From NCBI RefSeq assembly GCF_024461735.1, contig NZ_JANGAD010000001.1, forward strand, positions 248,001-312,000: 64,000 bases of DNA, in the 5' to 3' direction. Of the stretch, positions 8,118-16,105 are shown piece after piece. The first letter of the stretch is position 1. The number at the start of each line of letters is the position of its first letter. The notes under the pieces were generated by a model, which was not told where the DNA came from, did no database searches, and saw only the letters and a list, made by a program, of their open reading frames with translations. The position numbers and the translations under genes are program-made. The DNA comes from Anaerotignum propionicum (GTDB taxonomy: Bacteria > Bacillota > Clostridia > Lachnospirales > Anaerotignaceae).

Positions 8118-8190
8118 GCTACTGTGGCTCAGCTGGTAGAGCAGCTGATTCGTAATCAGCAGGTCAGGGGTTCGAGTCCCCTCAGTAGCT
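8118..8190 (+). tRNA. tRNA-Thr (anticodon CGT)
   Basis: A 73-nt cloverleaf: acceptor GCTACTG/CAGTAGC, D-arm GCTC...GAGC, anticodon arm GCTGA-TTCGTAA-TCAGC (anticodon CGT), variable AGGTC, T-arm AGGGG-TTCGAGT-CCCCT, discriminator T8190. The next bases are TCA, so the CCA end is not encoded. Confidence 0.97.
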
Positions 8191-8251
8191 TCAGAAAAGG
8201 CAGACAAAATAGGTTTATAGCTGGAAAAACCAGTATCTATGTACCTTGTGG

Positions 8252-8285
8252 GGACTTCTACTCAAAAAAGTAGAAGTCCTTATTT
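8252..8285 (+). terminator. intrinsic terminator after tRNA-Thr
   Basis: An 11-bp perfect stem, GGACTTCTACT (8252-8262) with AGTAGAAGTCC (8269-8279), 6-nt loop, followed by TTATTT. Confidence 0.8.
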
Positions 8286-8286
8286 C

Positions 8287-8335
8287 TGTGCGTTGAACTC
8301 CCCTCAGCTTCACCATGGAGGGAGTTCAACGCACA
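8287..8335. repeat. perfect 16-bp inverted repeat, 17-nt loop
   Basis: TGTGCGTTGAACTCCC (8287-8302) pairs perfectly with its complement at 8320-8335. No T-run follows on either strand, so it is not an ordinary terminator. It lies just after the tRNA-Thr terminator. Confidence 0.75.
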
Positions 8336-8510
8336 AAATGCTATTGACCAAACGAATGGTACTATACAACAGGAATATGGCGGTTTTCAATAGTAATCTC
8401 TAAAAAACATGCTTATTTATTTGATGTGAAAACAAAAAATACTACTGTCATATTATATAACATTAGTTTATATAACATTTAATAGGATATTAGATTAGCT
8501 GGTGATAGGT

Positions 8511-9851
8511 ATGAGTCAGAGCTTTGAGGGACTAAGCGGCAAGGTTATTACTCCTTGCAGTAATGAATATGAGCAAGCGCGGCAGGAATGGAACCGGGCA
8601 ATACAAAAATTCCCTATAGTGATTGTTTATTGCTATTCAGTTGAAGATGTCCGAAATGCAGTTTGCTGGGCCGTCTGCAACGGGATCAAAATTCGAATTC
8701 GATCTGGAGGACATCATTATCAGGGATACTCAACAGGCAATGACGTCTTGGTCATAGATGTCAGTCAAATGAAGCAACTCAAGCTTGATGAAGCCGATAA
8801 TTCTGTGTTTTTGCAGAGTGGAGTTGAAAATCGTGAGATATACGACTATTTAGGCGCAAGAGAATATCCATTTCCCGGAGGAACTTGCCCGACTGTTGGC
8901 GTTTCCGGATATACATTAGGAGGGGGTTGGGGATATTCCAGCCGGTATCTGGGGCTGGGATGCGATAGTCTGATAGCATTAGAAATGATTGATTATCAGG
9001 GAAATCTTCTGAAAGCGGAAAATAACCATAATCCTGACTTATTTTGGGCCTGTAGAGGCGCTGGCGGTGGGAATTTTGGCATAGTGACCTCCATGACTTT
9101 TAAACTGCCGGCCAAAATAGCCCAGGTAACGCTGATAGAACTGGAATATTTGGATGCTCCCTCGTCTGTGATGGCAAGATTTTTAAATATCTGGCAGGAA
9201 TGGCTAACCGATCTGGATCAAAGAATGACGATGAATGCGAGTTTGTATAACTCTGCGGATGATGGTAAGGGGATTTACGGGAAGGGTCTGTTTTACGGTT
9301 CTGCTGCCGAAGCCGCTGAAATTTTGCAACCTTTTGAACTGAACGGAGTGGCGCTGAGTCTTAAGGAAATGTCATTTCTTGAAGCCATGCAGCAGATCCA
9401 GGATGCATATCCTGATTCAGAAAAATTTCAATCTACAGGCAGATTTGTGAATCGAAAGTACAGTATGAAGGAACTAAATATAATTGCCGAGCTAATTGAC
9501 GAAAGAGCGAAAGGTTCGGTTTATGCTGCGGTGAGCGTTTATGCGCTGGGAGGGAAGGTCAATGAAGTTGGGAGACAATGCACCGCCTTTTATTACAGAG
9601 ATGCCGCTTATATTATGGGAATCCAGTCCGTATGGGAGGAGGACAGATATGCCTCTATCAACAGGTTCTGGCTCTATAAAAAATTTCAATATTTAAAGGA
9701 GGTAACTTGGGGATCTTACATTAATTTTCCCTACAACTGTTTAGCAAACTATGAAGAAGAATATTATGGAGAAAATATGTGCAGACTTCGGCAGATTGCA
9801 AGGCAGTACGATCCGTTGAATATTTTTTCTTTTCCCCAGGCAATTCGATAG
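8511..9851 (+). CDS. FAD-linked oxidoreductase, berberine-bridge-enzyme type
   Basis: This 446-residue protein has an N-terminal FAD_binding_4 (PCMH) fold (about 1-205), a central substrate domain and a C-terminal BBE motif ('NYEEEYYGENMCRLRQIARQYDPLNIFSFPQ'). 'RSGGHHYQG' carries the His (H68) and 'GGTCPTVG' the Cys (C126) that bind FAD in bicovalent family members. Such enzymes oxidise alcohols, sugars or alkaloid-like compounds, usually passing electrons to oxygen, which is unexpected in an obligate anaerobe. ATG 8511 is chosen because GGTGAT lies just upstream; GTG 8502 is possible. The gene is monocistronic. Its codon use seems richer in GC-ending codons than its neighbours', hinting at transfer. 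Substrate unknown. Confidence 0.88.
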   Translation: MSQSFEGLSGKVITPCSNEYEQARQEWNRAIQKFPIVIVYCYSVEDVRNAVCWAVCNGIKIRIRSGGHHYQGYSTGNDVLVIDVSQMKQLKLDEADNSVFLQSGVENREIYDYLGAREYPFPGGTCPTVGVSGYTLGGGWGYSSRYLGLGCDSLIALEMIDYQGNLLKAENNHNPDLFWACRGAGGGNFGIVTSMTFKLPAKIAQVTLIELEYLDAPSSVMARFLNIWQEWLTDLDQRMTMNASLYNSADDGKGIYGKGLFYGSAAEAAEILQPFELNGVALSLKEMSFLEAMQQIQDAYPDSEKFQSTGRFVNRKYSMKELNIIAELIDERAKGSVYAAVSVYALGGKVNEVGRQCTAFYYRDAAYIMGIQSVWEEDRYASINRFWLYKKFQYLKEVTWGSYINFPYNCLANYEEEYYGENMCRLRQIARQYDPLNIFSFPQAIR

Positions 9852-9878
9852 GTCGTTAGACAGCTTATCTCACTCCAC

Positions 9879-9919
9879 AAAAATGCTCTCCATCATATCA
9901 AATGAGGAGAGCATTTTTT
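9879..9919 (+). terminator. intrinsic terminator
   Basis: AAAAATGCTCTCC and GGAGAGCATTTTTT form a 13-bp stem ending in six T, 28 bp past the stop at 9851. Confidence 0.9.
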
Positions 9920-10059
9920 CAGTCCAAAACAGCCTGTATGGTGTGACAGTCACTTCTGGGGTTAAATGAGGTAGACGGATTGGGCTCAATAAAGTGGGTG
10001 TTAATGATATAAACTAAATTAATTTTAGTATAAGGATCAAATATGAAAAAATCAATCTA

Positions 10060-10092
10060 TCCTGATGCAAGAAAAAATTCCTTGTATCAGGA
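10060..10092. repeat. 12-bp hairpin in a gene-free stretch
   Basis: TCCTGATGCAAG (10060-10071) pairs with CTTGTATCAGGA (10081-10092) with one G-T pair, then TAATTTT. It could end a short transcript. The rest of 9920-10256 shows no coding frame. Confidence 0.5.
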
Positions 10093-10256
10093 TAATTTTC
10101 ATATATAGGTAGAAATAATGTATGTTTTTGATGAAAAGAGGTTTAAAAAAATCAAAGGCATGTAATTTCGGAATTTGAAAACCGTGGAAATTTCAATTAA
10201 TAAATAGCCCTTCTTTCAATGTGAGAAAAGAACTGGTTATATAATGGAGTAAATTA

Positions 10257-10309
10257 TTGACATATGACACAAACTGCCTTACAATGAATTAATGGCATAT
10301 GACGGAAAC
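10257..10309 (+). promoter_or_regulatory. promoter with direct-repeat operator for the NifX/MinD cassette
   Basis: TTGACA (10257-10262), 17 bp, TACAAT (10280-10285) is a near-consensus housekeeping promoter. CATATGACRSAAAC occurs twice (10261-10274 and 10296-10309), once across the -35/spacer and once around the expected start, 35 bp apart. A repressor binding both sites is plausible. The leader is about 110 nt. Confidence 0.65.
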
Positions 10310-10402
10310 GTTTTGGGAATACAAAATCATATTTCGTTTTGCCGTTTATGTAGTGTTTCTTTAATTATATTCACTTGAATTGCGAGGAGGGAGTTATTAG
10401 CA

Positions 10403-10765
10403 ATGAAAATTGCGATACCTATGAATGAAATGCTTATGGAGGCTGAGGTATGTGTTTCATTTGGCAGAGCACCATATTTTTTAGTCTATGATACGCAGAG
10501 CGAGGCTTCTACATTTTTTGAGAACCCAGGGGCGGTGTCACAAGGTGGGGCAGGCATAAAAGCAGCTCAGTCTATTGTTGATGCAATGGCAGAGGCTTTA
10601 CTTACAGTTCGCTGTGGTGAAAATTCGGTGGAGGTTTTTCAAGCGGCAGGAATTAAGGTATATAAAACAACGGAGGTGACCGCAAAGGAGAACATTCAGG
10701 CTTTTCAGAAGGGACAACTTGCACCTTTGAACCATTTTCATGGAGGCTTTCACGGGAAAATATGA
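10403..10765 (+). CDS. NifX/NifB-type dinitrogenase Fe-Mo cofactor-binding domain protein
   Basis: This 120-residue single-domain protein of the Nitro_FeMo-Co family starts at ATG 10403, with GAGGAGGG upstream. Recognisable parts are 'MKIAIPMNE', 'VSFGRAPYFLVYDT', 'SQGGAGIKAAQ' and 'LLTVRCGENSVEVFQAAGIKVYKT', ending in a His-rich tail (HFHGGFHGKI). Such small proteins bind metal-sulfur clusters or precursors; outside nitrogen fixers they occur beside MinD/Mrp ATPases, as here. Its stop overlaps the next start (ATGA). No nitrogenase genes are in the window, so a nif role is not implied. It opens a four-gene cassette closed by a second family member. Confidence 0.88.
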   Translation: MKIAIPMNEMLMEAEVCVSFGRAPYFLVYDTQSEASTFFENPGAVSQGGAGIKAAQSIVDAMAEALLTVRCGENSVEVFQAAGIKVYKTTEVTAKENIQAFQKGQLAPLNHFHGGFHGKI

Positions 10766-11604
10766 AGATTGCGGTGTTAAGCGGTAAAGGTGGAACCGGA
10801 AAAACCTTCGTTTCGGTAAATCTTGCCATTACAGCAAAAAATTCAGTCTATATAGATTGTGATGTGGAAGAACCAAATGGGAGATTGTTTTTAAAACCTG
10901 AGAAAAGTGTTTTAGAGGAAGTTTATACACAATTGCCACAGGTTCTAGAGGGAAAATGTATTGGTTGTCGCAAATGTGTGGATTCTTGCAGGTTTAATGC
11001 TATGGGATTTATCAAAAATAAGCCTCTTGTTTTTCCTGAGGTGTGTCATTCTTGTGGGGCTTGCTCGCTTCTCTGTCCCACTGGGGCGATTTTTGAGGTG
11101 AAACGTCCCATTGGTGTTGTGGAAAGTGGTAAAAACAAAAAAGGAGTGCAGGTAATTACAGGTATTTTAAATATTGGCGAAGCAAGTGGAATACCCATTA
11201 TTCAAAAAGCCTTAGTTACAAAAGTGATTGAAGAAAATATCACTATTATAGACTGTCCGCCGGGTAGCGCTTGTACAGTTATGGAAAGTGTTCAAGCGGC
11301 AGATTACTGCCTTTTGGTGGTTGAGGCCACTACCTTTGGTTTTCACAATTTTAAAATGGTGTACGAGCTGGTTTCACTTTTACAAAAGCCTTGTGGCGTA
11401 GTGATAAATAAAGGAAATTACTCTTATACTCCATTGATGAACTATTGTAAAGAAAATAACATTGCGATCCTTTGCTGCATTCCTTATCAGGAAAAATTGG
11501 CTAGGATTGGAGCAAATGGGGAGTTGGCTTGTGAGAAAGATGATGAAGCCCAGGTGCTATTTTCCACACTTTTAGATAGGATTCGAATGGAGGTGGGGAG
11601 ATGA
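10762..11604 (+). CDS. MinD/Mrp-family ATPase with two [4Fe-4S] ferredoxin motifs (first copy)
   Basis: This 280-residue protein has a deviant Walker A 'SGKGGTGKT' (residues 7-15), 'DCDVEEPN' (~34) and a 'IIDCPPGSACTV' Walker B region (~168). An inserted bacterial ferredoxin domain (about 57-115) carries CIGCRKCVDSC and CHSCGACSLLC, followed by CP. This is the layout of ATPases adjacent to NifX-type proteins and related to Mrp/NBP35 Fe-S carriers. It probably uses ATP to load or move a metal cluster. The start overlaps the upstream stop, and its own stop overlaps the next start, so the three genes are translationally coupled. Confidence 0.88.
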   Translation: MKIAVLSGKGGTGKTFVSVNLAITAKNSVYIDCDVEEPNGRLFLKPEKSVLEEVYTQLPQVLEGKCIGCRKCVDSCRFNAMGFIKNKPLVFPEVCHSCGACSLLCPTGAIFEVKRPIGVVESGKNKKGVQVITGILNIGEASGIPIIQKALVTKVIEENITIIDCPPGSACTVMESVQAADYCLLVVEATTFGFHNFKMVYELVSLLQKPCGVVINKGNYSYTPLMNYCKENNIAILCCIPYQEKLARIGANGELACEKDDEAQVLFSTLLDRIRMEVGR

Positions 11605-12458
11605 AGAAGCTCCTGATTTTAAGCGGCAAGGGTGGTACAGGAAAAACCACAACAGCCGCTGCTTTCATTGATTTTTCTAATGCCGAAGCTTTTGCTGATT
11701 GCGATGTGGATGCACCAAATTTACACTTGCTTGTAGGTATGAAGGGGAGGGCAAAAAAGACTCATTTTTATGGTTCGGAAAAAGCAAACATAGATGATAA
11801 AAAGTGCGTAAGCTGCGGTATTTGTTATCAAAATTGTAGATTTCAGGGAATCATTAGGGAAGGTGAAAGATATTCTGTGAATCCTTTTGCTTGTGAGGGC
11901 TGTGGAGTATGCATGTATACCTGTCCACAGAGTGCGGTAACTATGGAAGAAGATGTTGCTGGTGTGCTGGCTCTTTACCATGAGGAGCGGCTGTTTTCCA
12001 CTGCCAAGCTTAAAATGGGCCGAGGTAATTCGGGAAAGCTAGTAACAGAGGTAAAAAAACAACTTGAAACAGGTAGTTCTGGGAGATTTGCTATCATTGA
12101 TGGTTCCCCAGGAATCGGCTGTCCTGTGATAGCATCAATCAGCGGTGTGGATATGGTTTTAATTGTTGCGGAGCCTTCGCTATCTGGTATTAGTGATATG
12201 AAGCGAATATTAAGAACAGCTGAATTTTTTCAAGTAAAGACTGCCGTTTGTATCAATAAATATGATACATGCATTGAAAATGCAGAGAAGATTAAGAAAT
12301 TGTGCCAGAGGGAGGAAATCCCTTTTGTAGGATGTATTCCCTATGATGATAAGGTATCTGCCGCAATCAATGAAGGGCAAAGTATAGCTAATATTAACTG
12401 CCCTGCAAGGGATGCACTATATGAAGTTTACGAAAATATAAAGGTATATTTTATATAG
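11601..12458 (+). CDS. MinD/Mrp-family ATPase with two [4Fe-4S] ferredoxin motifs (second copy)
   Basis: This 285-residue paralogue of the preceding protein shows Walker A 'SGKGGTGKT' (7-15), 'DCDVDAPNLHLL', a ferredoxin insert with CVSCGICYQNC and CEGCGVCMYTCP (about 63-115), and 'IIDGSPGIGCPV' (~162). ATG 11601 overlaps the previous TGA and has GAGGTGGGG upstream. The second copy is diverged, not a recent duplicate, which suggests the two ATPases act as a pair or heterodimer. Paired MinD-type ATPases with NifX proteins resemble the orp cluster of Desulfovibrio; equivalence is inferred from gene content only. Confidence 0.88.
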   Translation: MKKLLILSGKGGTGKTTTAAAFIDFSNAEAFADCDVDAPNLHLLVGMKGRAKKTHFYGSEKANIDDKKCVSCGICYQNCRFQGIIREGERYSVNPFACEGCGVCMYTCPQSAVTMEEDVAGVLALYHEERLFSTAKLKMGRGNSGKLVTEVKKQLETGSSGRFAIIDGSPGIGCPVIASISGVDMVLIVAEPSLSGISDMKRILRTAEFFQVKTAVCINKYDTCIENAEKIKKLCQREEIPFVGCIPYDDKVSAAINEGQSIANINCPARDALYEVYENIKVYFI

Positions 12459-12541
12459 GTTTGAAGGGAGAGAATTTTGCATTAGTATAGAAAGTACACA
12501 AACAATGTTGCATGATTTTATATAAGAAAAGGAGAATGAAT

Positions 12542-12901
12542 ATGAAAATTGCAGTAGCTTGTATGGGAGAATTGGTTGCACAGCATTTTGGACATTGCGA
12601 GGGTTTTTGTATATTCGAAACAGAAAATGGTCAAATAATTGGTGAAAAAACAGTTACCAATCCTGGACACAAGCCCGGATTCTTACCTAATTTTTTAGGA
12701 GATATGGGGATTGAAGTTATGATTTCCGGAGGAATGGGTGGCGGTGCCATAGAAATTTTCAATGAAAGAAAGATAGAAGTGATTATAGGAGCAGAGGGTA
12801 ACTCAAGAAATGCGGTTGAATCCTATTTGAAGGGTGAATTAAAATCAACGGGGTCCGTTTGTCATGAACACAAGCATGCCCATGAATGTGGAAATCATTA
12901 A
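12542..12901 (+). CDS. NifX/NifB-type cofactor-binding domain protein with His/Cys-rich tail
   Basis: This 119-residue Nitro_FeMo-Co family protein is the second of the cassette: 'MKIAVACMGELVAQHFGHCEGFCIFE', 'ISGGMGGGAIEIFNERKIEVIIGAEG' and 'NAVESYLKGEL'. The C-terminus 'CHEHKHAHECGNH' is a clear metal-ligand tail. ATG 12542 is chosen because AGGAG lies seven bases upstream; ATG 12536 is too close. It sits 83 bp after the second ATPase gene and is followed by a terminator, so it probably belongs to the same transcript. The 'HFGHCEGFCIFE' segment is typical of the subgroup found with Mrp ATPases. Confidence 0.88.
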   Translation: MKIAVACMGELVAQHFGHCEGFCIFETENGQIIGEKTVTNPGHKPGFLPNFLGDMGIEVMISGGMGGGAIEIFNERKIEVIIGAEGNSRNAVESYLKGELKSTGSVCHEHKHAHECGNH

Positions 12902-12916
12902 GTAGGCATTGAAAAG

Positions 12917-12953
12917 ATGCAGGGTAACCTTATAAAGGTCACCCTGCATTTTT
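12917..12953. terminator. intrinsic terminator between convergent genes
   Basis: ATGCAGGGT (12917-12925) pairs with ACCCTGCAT (12941-12949), with AACC/GGTC-type pairing inside, then TTTTT. On the minus strand TCTTTTC follows, so it may serve both directions. Confidence 0.85.
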
Positions 12954-12964
12954 ATGAGAATCTC

Positions 12965-13894
12965 TTAGAAAGGCTTTGCCGCCTTTATAGCACGCAATAC
13001 AGCTTCTTCTGTAACCTTCGCCGCCATAATTCCTACCAAATCCACTGGGGCTGTTGGCAGTTCGACTTCTTCTGTGGAAAGGCAGAACAGGGTATCACCA
13101 TCCATGGTGGTGTGGACAGGAGAAATACACCTTGCCAATCCATCGTGGGCCATTCCTGCTACCTTGGTCGCTTGGGCTTTTGTAAGTTTGACGTTGGTTG
13201 CAATGCAGCCGATGGTGGTGTTCTTTCCGCTGAAGGAAAGGGTGGAGGCATTGTGGATAATTCCCTTTGCAGTATCCAGAAAGTTCCCATTTTCATCTTT
13301 TGTTCCCGCAATAATTGTTCCTTTTTCCAATATATCTCCAAAGGCATTTACAGCAATGATGGCTGCAACGGTAATGCCATTTTCTGTGGTTTCTGCCCAA
13401 GAGCCAATGCCGCTGTTACACCAGCCTAGGGTGCCCCTGAGCTTTCCTACTGTGGCACCACAGCCTGCTCCCACATCTCCCTCAAGTAGAATTTCGTTTG
13501 AAGCGTTCTCACAGGCTTTTCTACCCATTTCTTGATTCGGGCGGCAAAAGACATCGCCATTTTCCAAGTCATACAGTACGGCGGCAGGAATTATGGGAAC
13601 TTTTGTTACCCCAACATCAAAGCCAATTCCTTTTTCTTCCAAATACTGCATTACACCGCAGGAGGCTTCCAATCCAAAGGCTGAGCCCCCGGAAAGAACA
13701 ACGGCATTAACTTTTTCCATGGAATTAATAGGATTTAAAAGGTCTGTTTCACGGGTGCCGGGGGCTGCACCTCTTACGTCAACACCGCAAACGGCTCCGT
13801 TTTCCGCAATAATAACAGTTACCCCTGTTTTGCCTTGGGTATTTTCGGCATGCCCCACTTTGATACCCTTAACATCTAAAAGATTATGCTTCAT
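12965..13894 (-). CDS. P1-family (DmpA-like) self-cleaving peptidase
   Basis: This 309-residue protein matches the DmpA/NylC N-terminal-nucleophile fold. Visible marks are 'GIKVGHAENT' (10-19), 'VDVRGAAPGTRETDLL' (38-53), 'VVLSGGSAFGL' (65-75), 'GDVGAGCGATVGK' (139-151) and 'KNTTIGCIATN' (224-234). Autoproteolysis is expected between Asn225 and Thr226, freeing Thr226 as the nucleophile. Family members act as aminopeptidases on D- or beta-peptides, or on amide oligomers; the substrate here is unknown. It is a single gene, convergent with the NifX cassette, in good context upstream (ATG 13894 preceded by GGAGG). Confidence 0.9.
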   Translation of the reverse strand: MKHNLLDVKGIKVGHAENTQGKTGVTVIIAENGAVCGVDVRGAAPGTRETDLLNPINSMEKVNAVVLSGGSAFGLEASCGVMQYLEEKGIGFDVGVTKVPIIPAAVLYDLENGDVFCRPNQEMGRKACENASNEILLEGDVGAGCGATVGKLRGTLGWCNSGIGSWAETTENGITVAAIIAVNAFGDILEKGTIIAGTKDENGNFLDTAKGIIHNASTLSFSGKNTTIGCIATNVKLTKAQATKVAGMAHDGLARCISPVHTTMDGDTLFCLSTEEVELPTAPVDLVGIMAAKVTEEAVLRAIKAAKPF

Positions 13895-14030
13895 GGTTTT
13901 TTCCTCCGTGGTTTTTTCTTACATATTACAAGGTTTTTAGTTTTTTGTAAACACGAATGCAAATTGGATATGCACCAATAAAAATGTCCTTCTATACAAT
14001 GTGGGTAAGATGCTTTTTGGAGGGAACAGC

Positions 14031-15284
14031 ATGGGGTACTACTTGATTGAGGGCGGAAAACCCATAAGCGGAGAGTTTGCGGTAAGAGGGAGTAAAAATG
14101 CGGCATTACCCATTTTGGCGGCGACACTTCTTGCAGAGGATGAAGTGGTGCTGGAAAATTGCCCGCTGATTCGAGACTTCTATTTAACGCTGGATATTCT
14201 GAAAACACTGGGCTGTAGGGTGGAGCTCAATGGCAGAACGGCGGTCATCGACACAAGGCAAATCCAAGATGTAAAGATTCGGGAGGAGACGGTGCAAAAG
14301 ATGCGTTCCTCCATCCTTTTTTTAGGTGCTCTTTTGGGAAGAGAGCGAAAGGCAATTTTAGGGCATCCTGGTGGTTGCGCCATTGGAGAACGCCCCATCG
14401 ACATTCATTTAAAGGCTTTCGAAAAAATGGGCGTTGAGATTAAAGAGGAGGACGGTCTTTTTTATTGTGAAGCACCTCATATTTTAGGGTATCATATTTA
14501 TTTGAACTATCCCAGTGTGGGTGCAACGGAAAATATTCTGCTTTTAGCAGTGAAGGCCGAAGGTGTTACAGTTATTCATAACGCGGCGAGGGAACCTGAA
14601 ATTGTGGCACTAGTGCGTTTTTTGCGTGCTTGTGGTGCGGAAATTTATGGTGAAGGCACACCTTCTATTATGATAGAGGGCGTGAAAAAGCTCCATGGAG
14701 CATATTTCTCCATACCTTTTGATCGAATTGAGGCTGGAACATTCTTATGTGCCTCTGCCATGACGGGTGGAGAGCTTTGCCTGAGTGGTATTGAGAAAAA
14801 TGATATTGAAACCACCCTTGAGGCATTGGTAAAAACAGGATGTCAATTTAATATTGAGGCAGAACGGATTTGGATGAAACCGCCGAAGGAGCTAAAGTCC
14901 GGGTTTTCGCTGGTTACTGGACCATTTCCCGGTTTCCCTACCGACATGCAGCCCCTTATGATGAGTCTATTGACATTAGCAAAGGGAACTTGTATGATTA
15001 GTGAAACAGTATTTGAGGCTCGTTTCCGCCATGCTGACGAACTGTGTCGAATGGGTGCCGATATTGTAATTCAGGACAGAGTTGCCCAAATTAAGGGCTG
15101 CGGTGGCCTTCATGGTGCTGAAGTTTTTGGCAGGGATTTACGAGGTGGTGCGGCACTTTTAATTGCGGCTTTGGCGGCAGAAGGAAGAAGCACAGTATAC
15201 GGAGCCGAATATGTTGAGCGAGGATACGAGAAAATTGAGGACGCCTTATCTTTGTTGGGCGGCGATGTACGGCTGATGGAGTGA
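14031..15284 (+). CDS. murA: UDP-N-acetylglucosamine 1-carboxyvinyltransferase (MurA)
   Basis: A cytosolic enzyme transferring enolpyruvate from PEP to UDP-GlcNAc, the first committed step of peptidoglycan precursor synthesis. The 417-residue length is normal. 'GGKPISGEFAVRGSKNAALPILAA' marks the N-terminal catalytic region, and Cys116 in 'GHPGGCAIGERP' is the fosfomycin-target cysteine. 'FPTDMQPLMMSL' and 'FE.RF.HADELCRMGA' are further signatures. ATG 14031 has GGAGGG six bases upstream; the in-frame GTG at 14001 lacks one. Clostridia often carry two MurA paralogues. It leads a cell-division cluster with divIB, DUF881, sbp and ftsZ, all on the same strand. Confidence 0.95.
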   Translation: MGYYLIEGGKPISGEFAVRGSKNAALPILAATLLAEDEVVLENCPLIRDFYLTLDILKTLGCRVELNGRTAVIDTRQIQDVKIREETVQKMRSSILFLGALLGRERKAILGHPGGCAIGERPIDIHLKAFEKMGVEIKEEDGLFYCEAPHILGYHIYLNYPSVGATENILLLAVKAEGVTVIHNAAREPEIVALVRFLRACGAEIYGEGTPSIMIEGVKKLHGAYFSIPFDRIEAGTFLCASAMTGGELCLSGIEKNDIETTLEALVKTGCQFNIEAERIWMKPPKELKSGFSLVTGPFPGFPTDMQPLMMSLLTLAKGTCMISETVFEARFRHADELCRMGADIVIQDRVAQIKGCGGLHGAEVFGRDLRGGAALLIAALAAEGRSTVYGAEYVERGYEKIEDALSLLGGDVRLME

Positions 15285-15289
15285 AAAAA

Positions 15290-16081
15290 ATGGCATTGAA
15301 AAAAAAGAAACGAATTGACAACGCGGAAATATTAGAGGAACTTGATTATTATGAAAGAACCCCAAGAGGGCGAAAAATTAACTCAAAATTTGTCATCGGT
15401 TTTTTAATGCTTATCATTGTAATTGCAGGGGTTTTATTTTCTCCTCTTTTTGCAGTGAAAGAGATTCGCGCGGAGGGTGCAGAGCATTTTACAACAACTG
15501 AATTGGCAGAGATGATTTCCCTTGCCCATGGAGACAATCTGATTTTATTTGGAAAGGGAAAAGCTGAAAAAATTTTAGAACAGGATCCTTACATTGCAGA
15601 AGCAAAATTAAAAGCCCAATTGCCCAACACTATGGTGATTCAAGTGAAGGAGCGAAAGGCAAGAGGTTATGTATCTTTTATGGGTGCATACCTTTACATA
15701 GATGAAGAAGGTCGCGTTTTAGAAACACAGACTACGTATCATGAGGCTTTGCCAATTGTAACAGGACTTAAATTTGACAGCTTTCTTTTGGGGGAAGTGT
15801 TGCCTGTTGAGAATAAAGACTCATTGCAGGTAGTTTTACAAATGTCTCAATTAATGAAAAAATATAACCTTTTGGATATTGTAGTGGAAATTGATGTAAC
15901 CGATCCTAAGGATGTATATGCGAATGTGAATAAAGTTCTGATTCATTTGGGGGACATGAAGGATGCAGATCAAAAGGTTCGAATCATGGGTGAAATTATG
16001 AAAACAATTCCCAAGGAGGATAGAGGTACCTTGGATTTAAGAGATTTAAATAAACCCATTATTTTTCAATACCTCACTTGA
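15290..16081 (+). CDS. divIB: cell division protein FtsQ/DivIB
   Basis: This 263-residue bitopic membrane protein has a basic N-terminus, one transmembrane helix (about 36-57), then a POTRA domain ('PLFAVKEIRAEGAEHFTTTELAEM...GDNLILF') and a beta domain ('VSFMGAYLYIDEEGRVL', 'LPIVTGLKFD'). It belongs to the septal FtsQ/L/B complex outside the membrane. ATG 15290 is favoured: GGAG lies eight bases upstream and the alternative GTG 15281 overlaps the murA stop. The C-terminal 'DRGTLDLRDLNKPIIFQYL' resembles family ends. It is tightly coupled to murA. Confidence 0.88.
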   Translation: MALKKKKRIDNAEILEELDYYERTPRGRKINSKFVIGFLMLIIVIAGVLFSPLFAVKEIRAEGAEHFTTTELAEMISLAHGDNLILFGKGKAEKILEQDPYIAEAKLKAQLPNTMVIQVKERKARGYVSFMGAYLYIDEEGRVLETQTTYHEALPIVTGLKFDSFLLGEVLPVENKDSLQVVLQMSQLMKKYNLLDIVVEIDVTDPKDVYANVNKVLIHLGDMKDADQKVRIMGEIMKTIPKEDRGTLDLRDLNKPIIFQYLT

Positions 16082-16105
16082 TTGTTATGAAAAAGGGGAC
16101 AAGCT

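Noticed and set aside
7971..8207. Minus-strand ORF with a 'TRTPDLLITNQLLYQLSH' peptide
   Set aside because: It is antisense of tRNA-Thr and not a gene.
12917..13940. Several plus-strand ORFs over the P1 peptidase gene
   Set aside because: The minus-strand gene shows full family motifs; the plus frames are shadows without ribosome-binding sites.
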